The position numbers and the translations under genes were made by a program. 64,000 nt of DNA, taken from positions 1 to 64,000 of the forward strand of contig NZ_JBHSGG010000040.1 of NCBI RefSeq assembly GCF_042654365.1. Direction: 5' to 3'. The stretch's first letter is position 1. Each line of letters begins with the position of its first letter. The notes under the pieces were generated by a model. The model saw nothing but the letters and a program-made list of their open reading frames with translations. It had not been told where the DNA came from and made no database searches. Shown here one piece after another: positions 1 to 8,110 of the stretch. Source of the stretch: Coralloluteibacterium thermophilum (lineage in GTDB: Bacteria > Pseudomonadota > Gammaproteobacteria > Xanthomonadales > Xanthomonadaceae).

Positions 1-2
1 CC

Positions 3-80
3 CTCGGCGCCACAGGCCGCATGGCTGCTGGCTATGAGGGGTTCTTCAGGGCCGACTACCGCGAAGCGCGTGCAGGTTAA
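3..80 (+). CDS. C-terminal tail of an upstream gene (partial)
   Basis: An open frame enters from the left edge and ends with TAA at 78-80, leaving 25 visible residues that end in ...FRADYREARAG. It precedes the GHKL-ATPase gene by about 80 bases on the same strand and could share an operon with it. Too little is visible to name a family, and it may be chance. Confidence 0.3.
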   Translation, partial: LGATGRMAAGYEGFFRADYREARAG

Positions 81-163
81 TCGAGTCACTTTCGCGAGCT
101 GCAACACTGTCATATCATTGAATGCGTCGCCTGCACTCCGGGCATAATCGGCAAGGGCTATCA

Positions 164-1228
164 GTGACGCATTTAACGGTCAAGATCCCGGGCATCCTTG
201 ATCTTTCTGGTGCACTTAGATTGTCCATTGAGCTATCGCAGATCAAGGACGTTTCTTCTATACGCGCAGATTTCAAGGGGGTCGGATTAGTTGAGCCATT
301 TGCAATGCTAATGGTGTCGAGCGAGCTGCAAAGGGCGGCCGTTAGAAGCCAGGTAAATAGATTCGAATGCGTCAATCACGAGTCGATGAGCTATGCGAGC
401 CGAATGGGCTTTTTTGAGGCCTTTGGTTACCCATCCACTCATAGGCCAGGGAAGAAGGATGGAGGGTCGCGGCATTTGCCCGTAAATATTCTTGACTGTA
501 ACTCGCTCCGGGAGGAAGCAAGTAGCGAGTACACAGAGGTTGGCAACATCGTTGAAGCCAGAAGTAAGCACCTCGCCACATTGCTGTGCGGGACTGATAA
601 CGGCGATGTATTTGAAACGCTTTCTTATTCTCTTCGGGAAATAATTCGGAATGTTGTTGAGCATAGTGAGTCAAAGCAACTCGGGATATGCGCTCAGTAC
701 TGGCCGACAAAGCACAAAGTTGAGGTCGCAATTCTCGACCGAGGAGTAGGTCTCCGAAAGACCCTGTCCAGGAATCCTCACTTGGACGTCAACAATGATC
801 GCTCAGCTTTGAATTACGCGCTAATGCCGGCAGTTTCCGGCAGAGCATTCAAGGGGGCGCGGAAACAACGCGGTCCATGGGCAAATTCCGGCTTCGGCCT
901 GTACATGACGAGTCGAATATGTAGAAATGGCGGGAATTTCTTCATAGCAAGTGGCGACTACGGCATGCTCCTTACCAAGGCTAAAGACGGAAAATCCTAT
1001 TTCCCATGCTCTTACGGAGGCACCGCTGTTCGTCTAGTAATTCGTACAGACCAGATAACATCTCTTGCCGATTCACTTAGGCGATACAGGGATGAAGGAT
1101 TCTCGTTCCAGAAGAATTATCGAGAGCTTGTGCAGATCAATCCATCCGCTGCTTCTTTAATGCTTTCAGAGGACTTCGACGTTTCGCTTTGGGATAAGTT
1201 CTTGGCAGCACTTAGGCGCAATGCATAG
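164..1228 (+). CDS. GHKL-type ATPase with N-terminal STAS-like region
   Basis: A 354-residue cytoplasmic protein. The N-terminal ~100 residues look like a STAS-type fold (hydrophobic strands, then a conserved-looking VEPFAMLMVSSEL helix). The C-terminal half is a GHKL (HATPase_c) domain: N box REIIRNVVEHS at about 158-168, G1 box DRGVG at about 192-196, G2 box NSGFGL at about 241-246. There is no phosphoacceptor-histidine domain, so it is not an ordinary sensor kinase; it resembles anti-sigma/STAS-linked or defence-associated ATPases. I chose GTG at 164 because AAGGG sits 6 bases upstream; an in-frame ATG lies at 122. Base composition is AT-richer than the chromosomal genes here. It converges with druE, with a 151-base gap that shows no clear hairpin. 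A defence role is inferred from position only. Confidence 0.6.
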   Translation: MTHLTVKIPGILDLSGALRLSIELSQIKDVSSIRADFKGVGLVEPFAMLMVSSELQRAAVRSQVNRFECVNHESMSYASRMGFFEAFGYPSTHRPGKKDGGSRHLPVNILDCNSLREEASSEYTEVGNIVEARSKHLATLLCGTDNGDVFETLSYSLREIIRNVVEHSESKQLGICAQYWPTKHKVEVAILDRGVGLRKTLSRNPHLDVNNDRSALNYALMPAVSGRAFKGARKQRGPWANSGFGLYMTSRICRNGGNFFIASGDYGMLLTKAKDGKSYFPCSYGGTAVRLVIRTDQITSLADSLRRYRDEGFSFQKNYRELVQINPSAASLMLSEDFDVSLWDKFLAALRRNA

Positions 1229-1379
1229 AGCCTAAATTGAACTGTTCCCTGCCTCAGCGGTTTAGCTTCCCAGCGTTTCATGTGCCGGAACCAAACTTTT
1301 CCTTCTACGCATAGCCACGTTTTGCCAGCTGACGGGACGCTGTTTTAGCTTGAGTACCAGGCCACGAAGATCGCTGCGC

Positions 1380-4300
1380 TTAACTACCTTGCCATGTCGA
1401 TACCCCTTTCCAAGCGCCGATAACGGGGCTTGCGGAAACTCCAGCTTCGGCGGCAGCTCCACCTCGGTCACAGCCGAGCTGCACACAAACTGACTTAGTT
1501 GCCGCCGGTAGGTTCGACCGCACCAACAGCTCGTTTACAACGACCACATCGATGTCAGTTTCGGCATCTTGCAATGCTCGTACGTCGGCCTCTGCAGCGT
1601 ACCCGTCCTGCAAGGCACTGCTTAGCCCGACAACAACCATGGCGCCATTCGACTTCAGTTGACACAGGATCGGCGCGATGTACTTTTTATCTCCAACCAG
1701 TATCTCAACAGTGCGCTCGCATTCGATCTCCGTGTCCTCCCCCAGCAATCTTGAAAGATCTTTGAACAGCAGGTCCGTAGATACCTTCAAACGATCGGTC
1801 TCGGCTTCTGGGACGATGCCGGTCAGCAGGTAGTCAATCAGTTCGACGCCGACGTGGCGGTCGAGTGAGCGATGCTCAATGCGGTTGCCGAAAGCGCGTA
1901 GACAGCGATAGCAGGAGGAGTCGCACTTCTCCGGGCAATCGTCCAGCAGCTTGCGAGCGCGCCTGAGTAGATTCTCCGCCTTGGCCGGAATGGCGCTGGA
2001 GAAGCCGGCGCCACCCGGGAGCGTGTCGTACAGGAAGATTTCCGCGCACAGTGCCGAACTCGCGTCCGCCGACATCGCCGGCCGGAACTCGGCCAGGATC
2101 TCGCCCGGCTCGATCCCGAGCAGGTCCGTTGCTGCCCGAGCCAGCGCCTCGCTGACGGTCCGCAAGGCGACGTGACTCGCGTAGGTGCCCGGCGTCAGGT
2201 TCATCGGCGCATCGACTCGCAGAGAGAACAGGGCGATATCGGTAACGAACTTCGCGCCAAGGACGACGTGCTCGATGCCGCGGCCGCGGCAGTTCTCCTC
2301 GCCTGGGTCGGTAGGGAAGGGCTTGTGGTGCGGGCCACCGACAGTCGAGCGCGGCTCGGTCATGGCCTCGATGCGACCGCATTGGGTGCAGTATCGGTAG
2401 CCCTTGCCCTCGGGTCCGACGTTGGATACCAATAGGTGATCCCGGAACGGCACACTCTTGAACCGCGAATTGACCTCGAACCACTCTTGGTCGTCGCCGG
2501 GTGTCTTCGTGGTCAGTTTGGCTCGGGTGGCGTAGCTGACTTCCGGCACGCGATCGGGCGAGGTTTCCTCCTCGACGTCGATGGGATGGGCGAAGCCTAC
2601 CGGTCGCATCCATTCGCCTTTAAACTCGAAGCTGTCCCGGGTGCCGCACGCCGGGCACCGGTTGGTGGTGCACGACGTGTCGCTGTTGGCTTCCGTCCGG
2701 GCGAACCGGCAAATCGAGCACTCAAAGTAGCGCTCTCGGTTCTCCCATGCGGCGGCACGCTCTTGCCAGGAACGCGAGTAGATCGCACCCGAGACGTAGC
2801 ACTTCCCGCCTACCCACACCTGCTTGCCGGGGGCGTACTGCGACAGTGCCACGGGCAGGCCTTGGGAAGGGGCGAATTCGTCGCGATGCCGGAACTTTCT
2901 GGATCGCTCCCGATTGAAGATGTGGAAGGTTGCCACGTCCGTGGGGAACGCGTAGCGGGGCAGGACTCCTTCGTAGAGCAGACGATCGAGCAGCTTGTCG
3001 CTATCGGCATGGGGCGGCTTCCCTTGTTCGACATCCGGATCCTGTTCTTCCGCGCCGGCGCCCTTGCCATCGCTTTTTTTCTTGTTCTGCGCCGTTACAC
3101 GATCATTCGTGATCGCCTTGTCGATCTCAGTGATGCAATCTTCGATCATACTGGAGACAAGCGCGTCTATGCCTTCAGGTGTGAGGTGCTTGGGGAGCCA
3201 TTTCGCGACACGTCCCTTGAGCTCGGCTTCGTGTTCGTCGAGCCAGGCCGCCAGGTCGTTGCGGTTGAGTACGCCCGAGCCATCGCGAAACGGACCGACC
3301 TTGCCCAGGACAGAGAACAGGTCGTGCGGTTGCCCGAGATCGAACTCGGGCAGGCGGTCTTGGTGGTAGCACTGCAACAGGAAGGCGCGGATATGCCGCT
3401 TGGCGATGTCTCGGTTGTCGAGCGAGAGGAGGGGGTCGACCACCTTTCCCGAGATCATTTCCTCGGGATGCGAGAAGTAGTGCTCGTCGTGGCTGTCGAC
3501 ACTGCCAAAGGCGACCACGGTGGCCACGGCCGTGCCGCGGCGGCCGGCACGACCGGCACGTTGCTGGTAGTTCGCGCGGCCGGGGGGCATGTTGCGCAGC
3601 GCCACGCCGGACAAGGCGCCGATGTCGATGCCGACCTCCATCGTCGTCGTGCTCGACAGGATGTCGATGGCGACCGGGGCATCGTCCTGTTCCTTCCAGG
3701 CGATGTTGATGTCCTGGAACAGCAATTCGTTGCGCTCGGCCTTGGAGAAAGCCTCCTCCTGGTCAGACGAGTTCAACTGCGCGGTATGCTCGGCCGCTAT
3801 CAGCGCCAACGGGCGTTTAGAGGCATCGTCCAGGACTTCTTCGGTGGCTCGGCGGTAGTAAGCCTTGCGGGCGCGAAACACCGGGTCGATGAAGGGGTCG
3901 ATGATTGCGGTCTCCTCCTCACCGCAGTCGACGCAGGCAGCCGTGTTCGCGACCGGGCGATGCACGGAAGCGCAGTTCTTGCAGCGAACCCAGTCACCGC
4001 CGAGTTCGAGGTAGAGATTCTTCGCCTGCAACCGGTACATCGATCCCAGCTTCTCGGTGAACTCGCCAAGGAGCGCCGGCAACCAACGCTCGGCGAATAC
4101 CGTCTTGGCCGCCTTGTCCGGCAGCAGTTTCTCGATGGCCTTGAACTTTCCGTTCTGCCCGAGCACATCGGTCCGCCACATGTCGGCGTCCATTCCCTGG
4201 AACCAAATATGGCATTTCCGGCTCTTCTTGCGCCAGCACCGCAGCCAGAATCCCACCAGCGATAATTTTTCGACGTCGGTCGTCGCGAATCCGGTAATAT

Positions 4301-7007
4301 CGGGAAGCTTCTTCAGCAACTCTTCCTTCTTTCTGCCCGGCCGTACCGTCAACGATCCAAGCGCGATTGCATCCAGCCCGATGTAGCGATCCTGGATGAC
4401 GCTGAGCAGTTCTTCCATCAATGCATCGGGCGCTTTAGCGTAGTGGTGCTCGTTATAGAGTTCGATCAAGGTCTCTTCGTCGATCGTTCCGCCGCTGCCG
4501 ATAGCGGCGCCGATCTTGATGTAGGGGTCGAAGGACTCGCCGGACTTCAACTCTGGGCGCAGCCGTACCGAGAGGCAGCGGGCGGCGAGCAGCGTTGCGA
4601 AATAAGCGTCTTGAAGGCTGACCTGCCGGGCCAGTGCCGGCGATTGCTGTAACCGCTGCATGCCCCAGACCAGCAACGGCCGCAGTGCGTCGCGCATCGA
4701 ATAGGTTTGTAGGTTCGGCGCCAGGCGTGCGGCGACCTGCCGCGAGTCTGAGAATGCCAGCACCTTGCGTCCACGCAGCGGCGCGAAATTGTCGTCGCTC
4801 TTCGGCCCGGGCGGTTGGATGTCGATCTGCCGGGCGACGAGGGTCTGGAAGGGCTGGTCGCCCTTGGTCATGTGGTCTTGCACCGAGGACTTGCCGCCGC
4901 CGGCTCGGCCGCGACAAATGCCACAGGGGATGAACTGTCCCAGCGTGCCTTGGTTGCCATCTTCATCCTCGTCGGCCAAGTCCTTGGCGCTGAGCAACCT
5001 GCGATAGACGATTCTGGATCTGTTCCCGCTGTCGAAAGCATTAAGCCGGCCGGTTTCCACGTCGTACGTAACCGGCACGACGGTGCCTTCCTTGAGTGGC
5101 GTCTGCAACAGTAGGTCCAATGCTTCCAGTTGCTCGGCCTCACCGTCGATGAGCGCAATGTTCGCGCCAGGCTCCGGCCAGAGGGATTGCGGCTCCTCGA
5201 CGTTATCGGTGTAGGCGCGAGCGTATGGGGCGCCGCAGTGGCGGCAGGTGTAGAACTCCAGGCACGTCGCGCCACAGGCGCAGTGCTTAACAGGTTGGCT
5301 GTACATCTTGCCGCAGTAGGGGTTCCTTTCCTCGGGAGCGACCTCCGTGCAATCAGGATCCATGCAGACCCACAACCCGGGCAACCCTCGGAAGAACCCG
5401 TGCACGCGGCAGGGTAGCAGCCCGTTGCCGCCCGTGGACTTGGCCATGCTGCCCAAGGTCAGAAGGTTGGAGAATGCTTGTGCCGCCAAGTCATGATCGA
5501 TACCCGGAAACACCTGCGCCGACAGGGCGGCAAGACGCTTGGCGTTACCCATGGTCTCGTTGACGACCCACTGCAACGGACCGAACGCCTCCAGTGCGGC
5601 ATACAGATCCTGGTCGACGGATCCCGTGGGAGTCACGTTGCGAAATGCCAGGAATGAGGCGATGAGACTGGCCCGTTCCTTCGGATCCTCAGTTTCCTGA
5701 AAGCGAGCGACGTCAATAACGGCCAGCGCCTTAGCTTCGGCCAGCGTTCCCGTCGTGGCTTCGGCGCCCAGCAGCTTGTTACCTTCGACTGGCTTGAACG
5801 TCTCCTCGGCGCAGCCGCTGAGCTGTGCCCCGAAGGTCTTGGCGTATTGACTGTTGCTGAAGCTCGCTGTGGCGCATATCGCCTGGATGCGGTCAGAAGA
5901 CACGCCGAGGCGGTCGGTCAGTCGGCGGATCAACAAGCCGACCTCGGCCCCGCCCGCGCCGCGATACAAGTGCGCCTCGTCGAGGATTATTAGGAACTTC
6001 TCGCTTGGATTGCGTTTCAGCCAAGCCTTAGTTGCATCGAAGATCGAGCGCTCGATCGGGCGCATCAGCATGTACTCGAGCATCGAGTAATTGGTGACCA
6101 GCAGGTCCGGTGGCGCGGCTTGGACCTCGTGGCGCGTAATCAACTCGCTATCGTCGGGAAGTGCAACCGCACGGACGAATTCGCCAGTGCTGCGGTCCTG
6201 CCATCGCGTACCTGGCGCGCCGAGCCAAGTCGACAGGCTAGGCTTGGCCGGCCACTTGCCTTTGGCCTTCAACTGCCGCATCAGATCCCGGGCGCGATCA
6301 GCCTCATCTCCCGTTTCCCCCGCCTTCTGCTCGATCCTGACGTAGAACTCTTCGAGCGACTTCAGCCGTCGGTCGTCTTTACCCTTCTCGCGCACGCCCG
6401 CATAGGGGGTGCGGCTGGTATAGCGAGCAAATCGTGGAATGCGACCAGCCCAACCGACGAATGCCTGGGTCACGCGAGGGTCGCTGAACATCGAGCGCAG
6501 GCGCCCGAGCTGGTCGTTAACTAAGGCATTCATCGGATAAAGCAGCAGAGCTCGGACTGCTGAATCAGTGAAGGCCTCGGGCTTGGAACTGGCCTCGATC
6601 GCCAGCTTCGATAGGACTGGCATCAGGAAGGACTCGGTCTTGCCCGAGCCGGTGCCGGTCATGATCAGCAGGTTCTTGCCCCTAACGGTGGCTTCCTCAA
6701 TCGCTTCGGCCTGGTGGGAATACGGTGGATTGTGCAGCAATGGTGCATGACCTTGCACACCGGAAGACAGCGCCTCAAGCAGACCTACGGCCGAAGCAGG
6801 CAAGCCATCGATTTGTGCGAACGTGCGGTCTGAAACGTAGCGCGGCGTTGATTCCAAGAATGGCACCTGATGGATTGTGCCCGGATGATCGAGCAGGCGC
6901 TTGCGTGCCCGGACCAATGCCTCGGTGCCGATGTGGTAAGTCGCCTCGATGTACTCAACCAGTGCTTGGTGGAGTCTCGAAACGGATTGCTGGATAGTCG
7001 CGGACAT
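1380..7007 (-). CDS. druE: DruE-like giant DEAH-box helicase with DUF1998-type C-terminus (Druantia)
   Basis: A 1875-residue superfamily 2 helicase. Visible motifs: Walker A TGTGSGKT at about 117-124; DEAH at about 343-346 (ILDEAHLYRGAGGAE); a cysteine-rich zinc-binding stretch at about 533-591 (several CxxC pairs); motif VI QRAGRAGRRG at about 1150; and a DUF1998-type C-terminal part with YDTLPGGAGF at about 1660 followed by a four-cysteine cluster (CPEKCDSSCYRC). About 150 further residues have no recognised domain. Size and order match DruE of Druantia anti-phage systems, where it is the shared effector helicase. Start: ATG at 7007 with GGGGGAG about 8 bases upstream, 14 bases after the preceding stop; a longer in-frame GTG/ATG start at 7043 would overlap that gene. 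It is the last gene of the operon. A lone YprA/MrfA-like helicase is less likely because a DUF4338 gene is in the same operon. Confidence 0.8.
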   Translation of the reverse strand: MSATIQQSVSRLHQALVEYIEATYHIGTEALVRARKRLLDHPGTIHQVPFLESTPRYVSDRTFAQIDGLPASAVGLLEALSSGVQGHAPLLHNPPYSHQAEAIEEATVRGKNLLIMTGTGSGKTESFLMPVLSKLAIEASSKPEAFTDSAVRALLLYPMNALVNDQLGRLRSMFSDPRVTQAFVGWAGRIPRFARYTSRTPYAGVREKGKDDRRLKSLEEFYVRIEQKAGETGDEADRARDLMRQLKAKGKWPAKPSLSTWLGAPGTRWQDRSTGEFVRAVALPDDSELITRHEVQAAPPDLLVTNYSMLEYMLMRPIERSIFDATKAWLKRNPSEKFLIILDEAHLYRGAGGAEVGLLIRRLTDRLGVSSDRIQAICATASFSNSQYAKTFGAQLSGCAEETFKPVEGNKLLGAEATTGTLAEAKALAVIDVARFQETEDPKERASLIASFLAFRNVTPTGSVDQDLYAALEAFGPLQWVVNETMGNAKRLAALSAQVFPGIDHDLAAQAFSNLLTLGSMAKSTGGNGLLPCRVHGFFRGLPGLWVCMDPDCTEVAPEERNPYCGKMYSQPVKHCACGATCLEFYTCRHCGAPYARAYTDNVEEPQSLWPEPGANIALIDGEAEQLEALDLLLQTPLKEGTVVPVTYDVETGRLNAFDSGNRSRIVYRRLLSAKDLADEDEDGNQGTLGQFIPCGICRGRAGGGKSSVQDHMTKGDQPFQTLVARQIDIQPPGPKSDDNFAPLRGRKVLAFSDSRQVAARLAPNLQTYSMRDALRPLLVWGMQRLQQSPALARQVSLQDAYFATLLAARCLSVRLRPELKSGESFDPYIKIGAAIGSGGTIDEETLIELYNEHHYAKAPDALMEELLSVIQDRYIGLDAIALGSLTVRPGRKKEELLKKLPDITGFATTDVEKLSLVGFWLRCWRKKSRKCHIWFQGMDADMWRTDVLGQNGKFKAIEKLLPDKAAKTVFAERWLPALLGEFTEKLGSMYRLQAKNLYLELGGDWVRCKNCASVHRPVANTAACVDCGEEETAIIDPFIDPVFRARKAYYRRATEEVLDDASKRPLALIAAEHTAQLNSSDQEEAFSKAERNELLFQDINIAWKEQDDAPVAIDILSSTTTMEVGIDIGALSGVALRNMPPGRANYQQRAGRAGRRGTAVATVVAFGSVDSHDEHYFSHPEEMISGKVVDPLLSLDNRDIAKRHIRAFLLQCYHQDRLPEFDLGQPHDLFSVLGKVGPFRDGSGVLNRNDLAAWLDEHEAELKGRVAKWLPKHLTPEGIDALVSSMIEDCITEIDKAITNDRVTAQNKKKSDGKGAGAEEQDPDVEQGKPPHADSDKLLDRLLYEGVLPRYAFPTDVATFHIFNRERSRKFRHRDEFAPSQGLPVALSQYAPGKQVWVGGKCYVSGAIYSRSWQERAAAWENRERYFECSICRFARTEANSDTSCTTNRCPACGTRDSFEFKGEWMRPVGFAHPIDVEEETSPDRVPEVSYATRAKLTTKTPGDDQEWFEVNSRFKSVPFRDHLLVSNVGPEGKGYRYCTQCGRIEAMTEPRSTVGGPHHKPFPTDPGEENCRGRGIEHVVLGAKFVTDIALFSLRVDAPMNLTPGTYASHVALRTVSEALARAATDLLGIEPGEILAEFRPAMSADASSALCAEIFLYDTLPGGAGFSSAIPAKAENLLRRARKLLDDCPEKCDSSCYRCLRAFGNRIEHRSLDRHVGVELIDYLLTGIVPEAETDRLKVSTDLLFKDLSRLLGEDTEIECERTVEILVGDKKYIAPILCQLKSNGAMVVVGLSSALQDGYAAEADVRALQDAETDIDVVVVNELLVRSNLPAATKSVCVQLGCDRGGAAAEAGVSASPVIGAWKGVSTWQGS

Positions 7008-7021
7008 CCCTTGCTCCCCCT

Positions 7022-8110
7022 TTAGTCGATTTTCTGGAACCACATATACGACTGCACCAGATCATCCGTGCCGTGATCGCAGTGACGGTCAATCGCGTAG
7101 GCAAACAAGGCGCCGCCAGCAGGCAACTTTTCGCCATGAATCCTGAGCTTGCGTTCGATCCACAACGGCAATGGCGAAAAAAACTCGTAACGGTCACGAT
7201 CGTCATCGATCGGCGTTACGCGGTACGTCTGCGGTTGGCCAGCATGGGCGTCGAGTGCGCTCTGAATCCGCCAGCCGTGATCACAGCCACGAAACTTGCC
7301 GCCACGCCAAGGCAAGTCCAGGAAGCGAACCGGGAGGCCTTGTTCGAGCTCGACGAAAAGCCAGATCGGCGCCCCGAAGGCCTGCGGGCGGCGGCCGACA
7401 TGGAAACCCGAGCGGCCCTCGGGTGGACCCAGCCGCGAAGCGAAATGCTCCCCCGGGGTAGCGGGGCCATACACTTGGAGCCCCTCCAACGTTCCGCGGT
7501 TGTCGGCCTCGCGCAAACGGCGGATAACATCTTCCAAGAATGTTTCTGCGGTATGTTTATGCGGGGGGCGTGTCCACGCGACGTTCGAGATTTCGAGGTA
7601 TCCGGCTGCACGCAACTGTGCCGAAATGGCATCGCCATCCTCGTCGATACGGAGGTAGCGCAACTCACGTTGGCGAACCACCCGGGTACGCAGCGCTGCC
7701 GGCAGGGAAGCCTGATCTTCCGGCTCGATGCCCAGCAACAGGATGGATCCCTCACGAACGACGAATGCCGGCGGGGCGCAGTAGAGCCAGTCTTCGGCAA
7801 TCACGCCGGGCAAGGACATCGATCCTCCCAACTCGAGTAGGTCGCCAATGACGACGAGGCTGTCGAGCACGTCTCGCACGCGCAGTTTGATCGCCTCGGG
7901 GGCGCCGAAGCCGGTGAACGCATCGACTGCGCAACCGATAAGTGCCTCCCTTGGACTGGGACAGGTGGTCACAGCGATCCGGCGCAGGACACTCGCGAGG
8001 AGGGCCGTGGGCAATTCGTCGGAGGACGCCTCTGCATCGGCTAGCCCAAGCTGACTCGCTGTGGCGGCAAGTAGTGTCTCCCGCGTCAGTGATTTTAGTT
8101 CCAGTCCCAC
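7022..8110 (-). CDS. Unrecognised 362-aa protein in Druantia operon (DruD position)
   Basis: A soluble protein with no signal peptide, membrane segment or catalytic motif I recognise. It is rich in charged residues and tryptophan (WLYCAPPAF, SYMWFQKID at the end) and looks all-globular. It lies directly upstream of druE, where DruD sits in Druantia type I operons, and is about the right size for an accessory subunit; sequence identity to DruD could not be tested. GTG start at 8110 preceded by GGAGGG 6 bases upstream; it overlaps the end of the 931-aa gene by 16 bases, so the two are translationally coupled. No function assigned. Confidence 0.7.
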   Translation of the reverse strand: MGLELKSLTRETLLAATASQLGLADAEASSDELPTALLASVLRRIAVTTCPSPREALIGCAVDAFTGFGAPEAIKLRVRDVLDSLVVIGDLLELGGSMSLPGVIAEDWLYCAPPAFVVREGSILLLGIEPEDQASLPAALRTRVVRQRELRYLRIDEDGDAISAQLRAAGYLEISNVAWTRPPHKHTAETFLEDVIRRLREADNRGTLEGLQVYGPATPGEHFASRLGPPEGRSGFHVGRRPQAFGAPIWLFVELEQGLPVRFLDLPWRGGKFRGCDHGWRIQSALDAHAGQPQTYRVTPIDDDRDRYEFFSPLPLWIERKLRIHGEKLPAGGALFAYAIDRHCDHGTDDLVQSYMWFQKID

